Source: Atherinomorus stipes (Eukaryota > Chordata > Actinopteri > Atheriniformes > Atherinidae). From it: a stretch of 64,000 nt of DNA. Below, piece after piece: positions 47,836-59,022 of this stretch. The translations under genes and the position numbers were made by a program. The stretch's first letter is position 1; each line of letters starts with the position of its first letter. The notes beneath the pieces were generated by a model that saw only the letters and a program-made list of their open reading frames with translations, made no database searches and was not told the DNA's origin. The DNA lies in assembly GCA_023101725.1 (NCBI GenBank), contig JALJCO010001337.1, positions 1-64,000 of the forward strand. The letters are read 5' to 3'.

Positions 47836-49081
47836 GATGAGGAATAACGGGAGATTCTCATTGTGATGAGGTGGAACGGGAGATTCTCATCGTGATGAGG
47901 TGGAACAGGAGATTCTCATCGTGATGAGGTGGAACGGGAATTCTCATCGTGATGAGGTGGAACGGGAGATTCTCATAGTGATGCGGTGGAACGAGAGATT
48001 CTCATCATGATGAGGTGGAACGGGAGATTCTCATCGTGATGAGGTGGAACGGGAGATTCTCATCGTGATGAGGTGGAACGGGAGATTCTCATCGTGATGA
48101 GGTGGAACGGGAGATTCTCATCGTGATGCGGTGGAACGGGAGATTCTCACAGTGATGCGGTGGAACGGAAGATTCTCATCGTGATGAGGTGGAACGGGAG
48201 ATTCTCATAGTGCTGAGGTGGAACGGGAGATTCTCATTGTGATGAGGTGGAACGGGAGATTCTCATCGTGATGAGGTGGAACGGGTGATTCTCACAGTGA
48301 TGCGGTGGAACGGGAGATTCTCACAGTGATGAGGTGGAACGGGAGATTCTCACAGTGATGAGGTGGAACGGGAGATTCTCACAGTGATGAGGTGAAACGG
48401 GTGATTCTCACAGTGATGAGGTGGAACGGGAGATTCTCATCGTGATGCGGTGGAACGGGAGATTCTCATCATGATGAGGTGGAACGGGAGATTCTTATCG
48501 TGATGAGGTGGAACGGGAGATTCTCATCGTGATGAGGTGGAACGGGTGATTCTCATAGTGATGAGGTGTAACGGGTGATTCTCATCGTGATGAGGTGGAA
48601 CAGGAGATTCTCATCGTGATGCGGTGGAACGGGAGATTCTTATCGTGATGCGGTGGAATGGGAGATTCTCATCGTGATGAGGTGGAACGGGTGATTCTCA
48701 CAGTGATGAGGTGGAACGGGAGATTCTCACAGTGATGAGGTGGAACGGGAGATTCTCACAGTGATGAGGTGGAACGGGAGATTCTCATCGTGATGCGGTG
48801 GAACGGGAGATTCTCACAGTGATGAGGTGGAACGGGAGATTCTCACAGTGATGCGGTGGAACAGGAGATTCTCATCGTGATGCGGTGGAGCGGGAGATTC
48901 TCACAGTGATGAGGTGGAACGGGAGATTCTCACAGTGATGAGGTGGAACGGGAGATTGTCATTGTGATGCGGTGGAACGGGAGATTCTCATCGTGATGCG
49001 GTGGAACGGGTGATTCTCACAGTGATGAGGTGTAACGGGAGATTCTCATCGTGATGTGGTGGAACAGGACGTTCTCTTCAT
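47836..49081. repeat. 29-bp minisatellite, about 43 units
   Basis: The unit is gatgaggtggaacgggagat plus tctcatcgt. Units vary at few fixed positions: gatgAgg or gatgCgg, and catCGt, caCAGt, catAGt or catTGt before the next unit. One early unit is 4 bases short. The first (47836-47864) and last (49053-49081) units are the most divergent, as expected for array edges. Confidence 0.97.
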
Positions 49082-49130
49082 GGATGTGCAACCAACAAAT
49101 CAGCAGCAACTGTGTGATGCTATCATGTCA

Positions 49131-49280
49131 GTAATATTCAGACGCAACTGGTCGTCAGTGCAGCCCCCTCAGGTCCCATTCCCAGTCTGGGGCCATCTGC
49201 TGCATGTCATCCTCCACTCTCTGTGCCCCCCTTTTCATGTCAGTATGCTGTGACATAAAGGCCACTAGAGCCACAAAACC
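49131..49280 (+). repeat. SINE-like 3' fragment inserted in the Tc1 relic
   Basis: The segment replaces about 12 bp of transposase sequence between DAIMS and SEECFQ. It has the order catctgctgcatgtcatcc, ctctctgtgccccccttttc, ataaaggccactagagcc and an A-rich end, resembling the 3' part of a widespread teleost SINE. Confidence 0.45.
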
Positions 49281-49410
49281 TCTGAGGAATGTTTCCAACA
49301 CCTTTGTGAATCTATCACACTAACAATTAAGACAGTTCTGAAGGAAACAGGGGTCCAACGTGGTCGTAGAAGATGAACCTGATAAAGTAGACGGGGAGTT
49401 TATTTCTGTA

Positions 49411-50245
49411 CTCATTTCTTAGACCTCAAGATTGTAGCAGAGAATCACTGAGTAGCACTGTCTGAGAAATCAAATTGTGATGAAAAAAATAAATGGACAA
49501 AACATTTCTAAGAGTGTAGTACGTGGAGCCCTAAAATGTTTTAAAACAGGATTAAAAAGAGCCAAAGACCTCTGAGAGGTAGAGAAACACTTCATCTCAG
49601 ATACAGAGAAAACTAAACGAGGAGCAAGACCTCAATCAGCGACTGTACTATCAACAGATGGCAGTAGAGAAGTGGTATCAGAGGACAGGAGGTGGCTGGA
49701 ATCAGCTTCTCATATAGACAAAGCTCCAAACACTTCACACAATCCCAGATGTGCCAGTATTTACGAGTATATGATGGTTTATCACCACCGCAGGACGAGC
49801 GTTTGTTTCAGAAGACTGAATGTGAAAGATAGGATGAATTAGGAGGTTTATAGAGCCAACGGTTGGGAATATTTCAGTCGAGAGGTGTGCTGAGTACTGA
49901 TGTAGTTCTTATAATGTTTTGCATGAAGACAATCGGACAGTTATTGTCAGTGACTTTTCCTCAGTTGAGACTTCAGCCCCACTGAACATTTATGAATAAC
50001 AGATCTTTTTTTTTTTTTTTACACAGAAACAGCCTTTTCCTTACCTCTGAATGACATTACACTCATCAAGTGAGTGCAGGTTACTTGGTAGTGCTTAAAC
50101 CACAAAACAAAAAAAAAAAAAAAAAGATGATGAAAAGTGTTCATTACAGAGCTTTTTTGGCTTGGAATACACTCCGTCCTAATGTCAGAAGCATCTGTAT
50201 CTTTTAAAAAGTTACTAAGACACAATTTAATTAGTTCCATATAAA
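49411..50245. other. Non-coding DNA, nothing recognised
   Basis: A few A/T runs only (for example 50107-50125). Confidence 0.4.
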
Positions 50246-50530
50246 TTGGTAGTTGCGATGGAACTATTTATTAGTAATTTATGCACTTGTAATTTTATTC
50301 TCATGCGATCCTTCCCAATTATCGTAAATCTAAATCGGTTGTTTGCTTACTTTACACTTGAAGTGATTTTACTTATCAGCTTATTATTTTTTTCATCATT
50401 TATTTGTCTTTTATATATTGCTACATAATGTAATGTATGTTTTTGTTGTTGCATTACTTTGAGGACCCCAGAAAGACTAGCGACCACTTTGTGGGAGTTA
50501 TGGGGATCCTAGTAAAGAATAAAGGATGAC
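50246..50530 (+). repeat. Probable LINE 3' untranslated fragment
   Basis: The end gaccccagaaagactagcga, ggggatcctagtaaagaata resembles the 3' UTR tail of teleost non-LTR elements (GGGGATCCTAATAAA style). The coding part is not recognisable. Confidence 0.4.
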
Positions 50531-51401
50531 AAACCAAATCTCAGATTTGTTCAGTAATTCTAAAACATCTGGTTTTGAGTTGTCCGACAGCTGTTTCTGT
50601 TGGCAGGAGAAACAACCAACCATTTTCAGGTTTAAAAGAAAAGCAACTGATCAAGCTCTTTCTTTCACTTTATAACCTTTTTAGAGCTGTCGATAAAGGT
50701 TTAATTTTCACATTTTACCTTTTCACAGCCTGGAATAAAGCTGAAAGTGTCCTTTAGCGTCTGGCTTACTTGGAATAAGTTTAAATGTTTTTAGGGGGAA
50801 ACAGAAGTAGCAGTCGGTGGACATGCTGTGCATGAATGTGGAAGCAGTCAGATTGGAAAATATGACCTTAGCAAGCCGCTGAGACCATATTAGAGAAAGA
50901 GGTAAATCAGACCCCCTGTAGAAGCTGCACAGCTCACTCAGTCCTTTGATGCCATGGAAAAAAAAAAAAGTTTATTTGCAGCCCACCATTTCCATCATTG
51001 AACAAGAAGATTCACGAGATTCATATATTCAGCTGAGACTTCTATACCACAGCTGATATAATGGGTCTACGGGGGTTGTCCTCTGTCTGCTTCTATTTCC
51101 TTACTAACTTGAAAGCAATAAAAACTCAGGTAAGGCACACACAAACATTTATTAAAAAGCTCCAAAATAACTGTCAACTGTAAATGATCGGCGCTTAACC
51201 GTCCTTTTAAAACAGGAACATATGTTTATTAAACTGTAAAGTGAATGATGTGACTATAAATCCACCAGGGGTGGAGTTGTTATCCACATTTTTACCAGTT
51301 TTAAGAAATTTGTCATTTCATGAGTTGGAAATTGGTAAATTGTGAACTTCTGTTTGAATTATTCTGTGGATTTCAACTCGAGAGGACTTGTGTAGGTGAT
51401 G
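50531..51401. other. Non-coding DNA, nothing recognised
   Basis: No coding or repeat signal I can support. Confidence 0.4.
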
Positions 51402-51405
51402 TTAA

Positions 51406-52835
51406 AGGTATATGCCACCTCTGAGTGAAATTGAGCCCCCACAGTCCCCTGAGTTGGACAAGTGGGCAACCGACCCAGTCATTCTCTGAATCTGGCAGCA
51501 CTGACTTTAGCTTAGCTTAGCATAGTTGCTGTAATTGGGTGGTTTCAAATAGCATCACTTGGCGAAAGTGAACTAATTAACTGAAATTTTTTTCCAATTA
51601 CGTTTCGTGATCAGCACATTCTGATCGAGTACAAACGAAAAGCAGATTTCACATCAAAGGACTGACTAGGCGGCATTTAATAGGGGAACTATATGCCGCG
51701 GAAGTACAGGCCAATCACAGGGAAGCATCGTGGATAGCAAAGGCAGCACGCATGCGCAGCATCCCCAACTTCTGTAAACAGGGTTGCCACTGGATGCTGG
51801 CGTACGCAAACTTTTGGTTTTTGGCTTACATACACTTTTAATAAAGCTCCGATGCACAGTTTTATAAATGAGACCCTTGGTGTTTACAGGGTTAATAACA
51901 ACGATGCCAGACACTTTTTCGTTCCTGACTGCTTTAATCGGTGAGGGGAGAATTCTCCTAGACGGGGAATACGTTTTTACTGGTTTCCCGTGAAGCGATC
52001 GGACTGGATTTCTTCATGTCACGTCACCGTGTTAAACACCTGCTCAGCAGCCACATCGGCATCTGATGACCACAAAGACGTGGAACATAATCTTTCTGTG
52101 GAAACACTGTGGGACAACTAGAGACAACAGCATGAAAAGGAGGCAGAACCGAGTCAATCGCCGGGGAATTAAGGTTAGCACAGCTTTACTGTGTTTGAAC
52201 ACGTAACCGACCCATTTCTTCAACAAATGAACCCTTAAAAAAAAGAGAGAGGGAAACGTCCGCAGACGCCGGCTGAAAGTTCCTCGTTAGCAGTCTGGTG
52301 GGCGTTTAAAGGTTTTTCTTTTCTTCCACCTTTTCTTTTTTAGTGCGGCGACCCAGACGGTACCGCTAGCTAGCCTGCCGCAGTTAAACACGAGTTACAT
52401 TATGCCGATCTGACACTTATATTAAACTGAACACCAGTGCTTACCTTCATGATTTCCTGACAACTGACTCTGTTGCCTCTTACCGGAGCCGTTGTCTCTC
52501 GTTGTCGTACTTATTTCAGTTAAAAGATTACCGGTATATTCCACATCTTTGTGAGACGCCAGCAGGAAGCTGCAGAGCGGGAGTTGCAGCGAATGTGTCC
52601 AGTTTTACACGGTGATGTACAAATCCAGGCTGATCGCTGGTGTTTCTTCAACGAAACCTGTAAAAACTTATTCCCCGTCTAGGGGAGTTCTTAAAGCAGT
52701 CAGAAATACAAAAAGAGTCCGGCATCGTTGTGATTAACCCCGTGAAGACCAGTCTCTATTCTGTTCCAATGGGCCTTTCCAATAGAGCTTTCTGACTTTC
52801 AGCAGCAGTTGCGAGCATGTGCGACTGACGTATGC
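51406..52835. mobile_element. TTAA-flanked foldback element, left end and stem
   Basis: The left end is TTAA (51402-51405) plus aggtatatgccacc. Inside, 51880-51990 is the inverse of 52655-52800 (tattccccgtctagg, cggcatcgttgt, aagcagtcag). The segment 51406-51560 matches the inverse of 19080-19262. The right terminus is missing after about 52835. Around 51680-51890 a piece reading gggtctcatttataaaactg on the minus strand resembles a Harbinger MITE nested in the stem region. No transposase. Confidence 0.7.
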
Positions 52836-54014
52836 AAAAATGATAAAAATCATCTATTAAAGAGGGAAAAAAATCAGCTGTCAGTAAAATAAGTTAAAAT
52901 TGACAAAAGTAATAATAATTAAAAATTCTAATTTTGAATTGAACCTTTTCTGTAAGTGGAGGGTATGAGTCATTTTGAGGACGACTGTAGGTAGTTTTTA
53001 CGCCGTTTTTTGTAAATGCAATTTCAATTTTTCAAATACACCAAGGAAAAAAAATCACAGGTTTGTTTGGAAACGTGTGAATTGAGCCATACAGAAGCAA
53101 ACCACACCAACCTGGACCCGCTGGTGGAAACCTGGCTTAAGCTGGCTTAGTTTAATGTTACATAGTTTGTGCAAGGTTCTTCTCAAAGCATTGCCCATTC
53201 ATAAACACACCCACTCACACTGGTTTATAATTGCCATGGAAGGTAATCTGCTGCTAGTAAAACTGAACTGGCATTTTCTATCTGCTCAACAGCAATTTGA
53301 TATTTGGACATGCTGAGGATCAAAACGCTAACCAAATCCTGGATTCCAGCTGTTATTGTCAAGAAACCAAAAGAGGATTACCAAACTATAGTTGTTAGAT
53401 TTAGTTTTTCATTAATACTATGTTTGACTGTTTAAACTAAATTCTGTACAATGATAGCTTGGTGTGACGGTAGCAGGTAAGCAGCGAGTGAGGGAGGAAT
53501 GATCAGTGGCTGTGGGTGTGGTGGGCTTTCTAACAGCTCCAGAGTAACTCAAGCCGAGTGGTACATGAGGAATTTAGGCAAAGGAAAAACACTGTTAGCA
53601 TGAGGAGGTTTCCACTGAGAGTTAAACAAGATCAAATGTTTGGCCTGAAGGTGTATAGCTAGCATTGCAACTGGGCTTGATGTACTGCAGGAGTTGATGA
53701 AGTAATGATGTTAGAGCAGGAATGAGGCTTCTGCACTCCACGCTGAGCCCCCCCCCCCCCAATGCATTCCATTACTCCTTCAATCTGCTCTGCAAAGTCA
53801 TGAAGAACTGAGCGCAAAGCTAACTTCCAATATTAAAAGTTGTCTCAACATTCCAGCTCCAGCTGAAACGTGTGACGACTCAGTGTACTCGAATTACTGG
53901 TAAATGAAAATGTGCTTGTTTTGTAATTCAAATAAACCACTTCCCCAAGTAAGCACTTCGCTGCTGTCAACTTTCACAGAGGCAATTTGTGGCTGCTAAA
54001 CAAACAAACAATAA
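52836..54014. other. Non-coding DNA, nothing recognised
   Basis: An 11-base C run lies near 53750. No gene or element end recognised. Confidence 0.4.
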
Positions 54015-54016
54015 TA

Positions 54017-54591
54017 CACACTCAAAAACAGAGGTACAAGACAGGAACATTTCTGAACCTGTAGGTACATTTTTTACAAATGTTCTCTCAAAAGTACAAT
54101 ATTGGTCTTTATGAGGCCAGAAGTACCTATTTCCTATGAAAACGGTCCAAACTAATAAAAAGTACAAATTTGTACCATTTTAACCCTAACGGTACCTGCA
54201 GCATTGAAAAATGTGTGTAGCTTGTACAATAACTATAAATAGCAGTACTTCTAAACAGTAGTATAATTATAGTTATTATATTATGATTTTCATAATAATC
54301 ATAGTAACAATTACATGTATAATTATACTGTATATGTGTTTGGCCTAATATTTATATGATAATTATTCATTTATTATTAGCATCTTTGATTGTTGTCATA
54401 ATCTCTATTTCATTGACTTTTATTCATCATTTTTAATTCGTTTAATTGTTCTTTATTAACTCATACAGCTTGATAAGGTACAAAAATGGACCAGGACCGA
54501 AGGTACAGAAATGTCTTTCAAAAAGGAACATCCCAAGCGACAAGCTTTGTACCCTTTTAAGTACAAATTGGTACCTCCATTTTTGAGTGTG
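54017..54591. mobile_element. MITE with CACACTCAAAAA ends and TA target duplication
   Basis: Ends are CACACTCAAAAACAGAGGTAC and the inverse GGTACCTCCATTTTTGAGTGTG, flanked by TA (54015-54016, 54592-54593). Both arms contain several gtacaaa/ggtacc words. The 575-bp size, lack of coding and TA sites fit a Tc1/mariner-type MITE. Confidence 0.78.
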
Positions 54592-54593
54592 TA

Positions 54594-55856
54594 CAAAAGA
54601 GAGTAAGACGTCAAAGGTGGAATAACAAGTGCTCAGAAATTGTTTTTTAATCTATATTTACAGCAAAAAAATAGTATAAAGATCTCAATTGAATTATGGA
54701 AATATGTAAAAAATATGTTTAAAACCTGATGCATTCGCATAATCTGCTAATTAGCATAATCTAAAATGTGCAGTTTTATCAGCTCAGGTCACACTGGTGA
54801 GAAAATGTTAAAAAGGACTCCTTTATAGATGCTGCTTGTATCAATCTTTGGCTTGGTGTAGAACACCCCATTTGGGTACTTTTGGGCATTTGGGGGATTC
54901 AAACTTTTTTTTTTTCAAGAACAGGATCATTTCAACTAAGTTAGGCTTCAGTCTGTTCCTCTTCTCTATTACCACCCATCCAGATTTGGAGAAGACCCTT
55001 TCAGATGAAACAGATTGTAAGCTTGTAGGTGAACTGTCGTCCTTGAGTTCCAGTAAGGTAGCCTTGTGAGATCATCCTGATCTCTCGAGCTTCAGGTTTT
55101 CACTCGCAGATCAGTCTGGCTACTTTCTGTTGAAGATAATTTGGAGCAGTTTACCAAACGAACGTCCAATCAGCGTTGGGTTTGAGGCGGGTTGAGGTTT
55201 GACGCAACGAGAAGCGACAATTCAGTCTAAACAACATGGCTGCTTCCTCAGATGAAACTAGCGTCAGCGTGGCTATCGCTCAAGTTTTATCAGAATTACT
55301 GCCGACATGTTTCTTGTTTGCTGAGCTAATGAGCCATTGCTGGCAGCAGCAGGAGTAGCCTGGCTTGTGGTTGCGTTTTTGTCGTCGCTCTGTTAGTACG
55401 TCATATCTTCGTTAATCTGATTAGTTGATTTGGCCCGTCTATCACCAACATAGGTGGTGATAGACAGATGCCTTATCCAATCAGCTAACCAGTATTTTCG
55501 CCCCTTTCCAAAACTACTGTAACAGATGATTCCCAGATGGATATGAGGGAGCAAATCCCTCTGGCAGAGTCAGGTTACGAGTAAGGTGCCATGACATCAA
55601 ATGTCCCTTTTCTGTGATTTTGGGGGTATAATTTGATCTGTTGTGCACTGATGAGGCCATGTGAAAGTCCAGAGTGAGTATCGGAGTCCCTGTTCATGGA
55701 CATCAGCTTTGTTTCTTTATTAAAAAATGGTTGAATCAGACAGCAGCTTATCATTCTACGTAATTCATTTTCTCCAATTAGAGCACACTAGCAAGTAACC
55801 CCCCCCCCCCCCCCCGCCCCTCTCCTTTCGCTGAGATAACTAATGTATGCAGCTAT
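54594..55856. other. Unassigned DNA, possibly an old DNA-element body
   Basis: 55060-55600 contains an ATG-started stretch (catggctgcttcctcagatg, about 55236) in a GC-richer context that resembles the 5' part of a transposon, but no domain was recognised. C runs flank 55799-55816. Confidence 0.3.
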
Positions 55857-56011
55857 ATCTGGGGGAGTGGATAGCATAGTGGTTAATGTCCTACCAACCA
55901 CCCCCCCAGCGCCCTAAATAGCAGCCCACTGCTCTCTGGTTCAACCTAAGATGGGTGAAATTGCAGAGAATGAATTTCCTAATTGGGATGAATAAAGTAT
56001 AGCAAAATGAA
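55857..56011 (+). mobile_element. tRNA-derived SINE with L2-type tail
   Basis: tagcatagtggttaa (55872-55886) matches an RNA polymerase III A box and ggttcaacc (55938-55946) a B box. The 3' end gaatttcctaattgggatga and ataaagtat resembles the L2 LINE tail, which lets L2 machinery mobilise the SINE. Confidence 0.65.
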
Positions 56012-56021
56012 TATATATATA

Positions 56022-56932
56022 CAGGGGTTAGACAATGAAACTGAAACACCTGTCATTTTAGTGTGGGAGGTTTCATGGCTAAATTAGACCAGCCTGGTGG
56101 CAAATATTCATTAATTGCACATTGCACCAGTAAGAGCAGAGTGTGAAGGTTCAATTAGCAGGTAAAAAGCACGGTTTTGCTCAAAACGTTGCAATGCATA
56201 CAACATTGTATCAGAGTTCAAAAGTGGACAAATTGTTGGTGCATGTCTTGCTGGCGCATCTGTGACCAAGACAAAGTCTTTGTGATGTATCAAGAGCCAC
56301 AGTATCCAGGGTAATGTCAGCATACCACCAAGAAGGACGAACCACATCCAACAGGATTAACTGTGGACGCAAGAGGAAGCTGTCTGAACGTGATGTTCGG
56401 GTGCTAACCCGGATTGTATCCAAAAAACGTAAAACCACAGCTGCCCAAATCACGGCATTCGCTTGGCCCAGGACTTGTGCTAGATGGGCCAAGGACTACT
56501 GAACCATTCTGGAGGACCATGTGCATCCAAAGGTTCAAACATTGTATCCTGAAGGCGGTGCAGTGTATCAGGATGACAATGCACAAATACACACAGCAAG
56601 ACTGATGAAAGATTGGTTTGATGAACATGAAAGTGAAGTTGAACATCTCCCATGGCCTGCAAAGTCACCAGATCTAAATATTATTGAGCCTCTTTGGGGA
56701 GTTTTGGAGGAGCGAATCAAGAAACGTTTTCCTCCACCAGCATCACGTAGTGACCTGGCCACTATCCTGCAAGAAGTATGGCTTAAAATCCCTCTGACCA
56801 CTGTTCAGGACTTGTATATGACATTTCCAAGACGAATTGTCGCTGTATTGGCCGCAAAAGGAGGCCCCACACCATACTAATAAATGATTGTGGTCTAAAA
56901 CCAAGTGTTTCAGTTTCATTGTCTAACCCCTG
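56022..56932 (+). mobile_element. Tc1/mariner element, DD36E type, internally deleted
   Basis: The 911-bp element starts CAGGGGTTAGACAATGAAAC and ends with the inverse GTTTCATTGTCTAACCCCTG-like sequence, inserted in a (TA)n run with TA on both sides (56020-56021, 56933-56934). About 28 bp of each terminal repeat match. The gene has lost its centre, so this is a shortened derivative able to move only in trans. Confidence 0.9.
56290..56880 (+). pseudogene. Tc1/mariner (DD36E) transposase, central deletion
   Basis: The first piece reads GRTTSNRINCGRKRKLSERD then VSKKRKTTAAQITAF, part of the helix-turn-helix DNA-binding region. The sequence then jumps to WTILEDHVHPKV-like sequence (with a stop in place of Trp) and on to GGAVYQDDNAQIHTARLMKD (second Asp) and WPAKSPDLNIIEPLWGVLEE (Glu), ending FPRRIVAVLAAKGGPTPY at a normal stop (56878-56880). 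Thirty-six residues separate Asp and Glu, as reported for the Incomer (DD36E) lineage. The first catalytic Asp and its surroundings are deleted. The C-terminal 119 codons remain open. Confidence 0.87.
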
Positions 56933-57177
56933 TATATATATATATATATATATATCATTTTGAAAGTACCTATTTCATCATTTTTGTACTTGAGAAAGTT
57001 GTAGTTTACTGTAGATTTGGTTTAGTTATTTCATACTATTAAACCAAGAGTGACATCAAGTAAACTGATACAAAGTTTAAAATTGAAGGTGTCCTGAACC
57101 ACACTGTACTGGTAAAGTTGGGCCCCAATGTGAAAAAATTAAAATCCCCTATCATTAAGGACAGAATTAGGCCAGCC

Positions 57178-57301
57178 GGCCTGATTCAGTGTGTGCATGA
57201 ATATGTGAAACAAGACAGAAAAAACAAATAACTTTGCTCGGCCTGATTCAGTGTGTGCATGAATATGTGAAACAAGACAGAAAAAACAAATAACTTTGCT
57301 C
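57178..57301. repeat. Exact 62-bp tandem duplication
   Basis: 57178-57239 and 57240-57301 are identical (unit starts ggcctgattcagtgtgtgca). Confidence 0.97.
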
Positions 57302-57845
57302 CATTTTATGACACATAAACGTCTGGATTATACAGTTTAATGCAGGAAGCAAAAATACAACTCAATGAAAGATTACTTAATGCCCTGTGATGTAATGGCG
57401 GACTGATGGAGTCATACGATGAAGTTTGTGCTAATATTTGAGATTGTGCACGAGCAGGAAACTTCTCACCTACTGCGTGAGGAAGGCATTTCCTTTCTAC
57501 TGCTTTCCAGCCATGAAGTAGGACTTCGATGTGACATCAGCGCTGCTCACTGGATGACTTTCTTTAGTTTAGCTGGTGTAGCCAGTGAAGTCATGTCTGT
57601 CAGGGCCTTTCATCCTCACTTTACCCAATTCTGACACTTCCAAAGGAATCCTGGACTGGAGGGTGAGGTGACAGAGGGGTTGAAGGGAGGGGTTTACTGA
57701 CTTGGTTACTAGCCTCAGTTTTTATGTTTAAATGTTACAAGTTGGTCTCCTAACAGTCAGTTTTTTAATTCATGCTCATTATTGGATTAAGAGGTCAATG
57801 GCATGGATTTCTACGGGCACATTCACACCAGCTTCCGTCTGCCTA
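57302..57845. other. Non-coding DNA, nothing recognised
   Basis: No supported feature. Confidence 0.4.
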
Positions 57846-58172
57846 GACTAGTGCTTCTCAATCCTGGTCCTCAGGGACCCCTGCCTTGCTGGTTTTCCAG
57901 ATATTCCTACTTCAACACACCTGACTCAGATGAAAGGCTCGTTAGCAGCTTGCAAAGAAGTTAGTTGAGTTGATCTGAATCAGGTGTGGTGGAAACCTGG
58001 AAAAAATGGAGGGGAGGGGTCCCTGGGAAAGGGGGGTGGAAGCCCTGGGGGGGGGGGGGGAGGCCGGCTCTCCTGGTCCACAGGGGCCACCATCCCGCTC
58101 CTGTCTACCTTCTCCAACACACACCTGACTCAAATTCATAGGCTTTTAGATTCATTTAATTTGAGTCAGCTG
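57846..58172. repeat. Composite of teleost MITE fragments
   Basis: Starts ctagtgcttctcaatcctgg, a common fish MITE end (TGCTTCTCAATCCTGGTCCT). The words aacacacctgactcaga and gatctgaatcaggtgtggtgg recur inverted. A 14-G run lies near 58048-58061. The MITE is joined to the truncated Tc1 element that follows. Confidence 0.55.
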
Positions 58173-58173
58173 T

Positions 58174-59022
58174 CATGCCACAGCATCTCAATGGGATTCA
58201 GGTGGGGAATTTGACTAGGCCACTCCAAAGTCTTCATTTTGTTGTTCTTAAGCCATTCAGAGGTGGACTTGCTGGTGTGTTCTGGATCATTGTTCTGCTG
58301 CAGAACCCAAGTGCGCTTCAGCTTGAGGTCACCAACAGATGGCCGGACATTCTCCTTTAGGATTTTTTGGTAGAAGCAGAATTCATGGTTCCATTTACCA
58401 CAGCAAGTCTTCCAGGTCCTGAAGCAGCAAAACAGCCCCAGACCATCACACTACCACCACCATATTTTACTGTTGCTATGATGTTCCTTTTCTGAAATGC
58501 CGTGTTACTTTTACGCCAGATGAAATGGGACCTACACCTTCCAAAAAGTTCAGCTTTTGTCTCTTCAGTCCACAGAGTATTTATCCAAAAGTCTTGGGGA
58601 TCATCAAGATGCTTTCTGGCTAAACTGAGACGAGCCTTTATGTTCTTTTTGCTCAGCAGTGGTTTTGGTCTTGGAACTCTGCCATGCAGCCATTTTTGCC
58701 CCCCAGTCTCTTTCTGATGGTGGAGTCATGAACACTGACCTTCATTGAGGCAAGTGAGGCCTGCAGTTCTTGGATGTTGTTCTGGGGTCTTTTGTGACCT
58801 CTTGGATGAGTCGTCGCTGTGTTCTTGGGTAATTTTGGTCGGTCGGCCCCTCCTGGGAAGGTTCACCACTGTTCCATGTTTTCACCATTTGTGGATAATG
58901 GCTCTCACTGTGGTTCTCTGGCGTCCCAAAGCTTTAGAAATGGCTTTGGAACCTTTTCCAGACTGATGGATCTCAATGACTTTGTTTGTCATTTGTTCCT
59001 AAATTTGTTTGGATCGCAGCAT
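58174..59022 (-). pseudogene. Tc1 (DD34E) transposase, 3' truncated, copy D
   Basis: On the minus strand it starts MLRSKQI (59022), then reads the HTH region EKGSKAISKALG-like, VNLPRRGRPTKITQEHSDDS-like linker, MAAWQSSKTKTTAEQKEHKG and the catalytic block TLWTEETKAELFGRCRSHFI. In the first motif GAT has become GAA (Asp to Glu) by my reading of ctcttcagtcc. The second motif reads QQNNDPEHTSKSTSEWLKNN: the catalytic Asp is Asn (codon complement 58292-58294), exactly as in copy C. Several frame changes occur upstream. Inactive. Confidence 0.82.

Larger units (their letters stand above)
47384..49375 (+). pseudogene. Tc1-like transposase interrupted by a 29-bp tandem array
   Basis: Segments in order: QFTQTHQN and TIEDGETLL (start of the catalytic domain), then EQHESMDPSCLVSMVQLGGG and VMVWDRFFWPTLGPLVP. 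The second-Asp region (about 47700) is frame-disrupted. QLWDE at about 47830 should continue VEREILIMDVQPTN, and that is where the array lies. After the array MDVQPTNQQQLCDAIMS (49079-49130) resumes the family sequence, then SEECFQHL after the SINE-like insert (49281 on). The order and continuity show the array grew from a single VEREILI-coding unit of this gene. Multiple frame changes; inactive. Confidence 0.82.
47366..49410 (+). mobile_element. Tc1-like element remnant containing a minisatellite
   Basis: 5'-truncated Tc1 element whose transposase coding sequence is recognisable on both sides of a 29-bp tandem array (47836-49081). Downstream, coding resumes, is interrupted again by a SINE-like insertion (49131-49280), and continues to a C-terminus about 30 codons further on. 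The inverted-repeat ends were not seen on the left; the right end would lie near 49410. Confidence 0.82.

Noticed and set aside
47836..49081. CRISPR-like array
   Set aside because: Units are contiguous with no unique spacers, and the DNA is vertebrate; it is a minisatellite.
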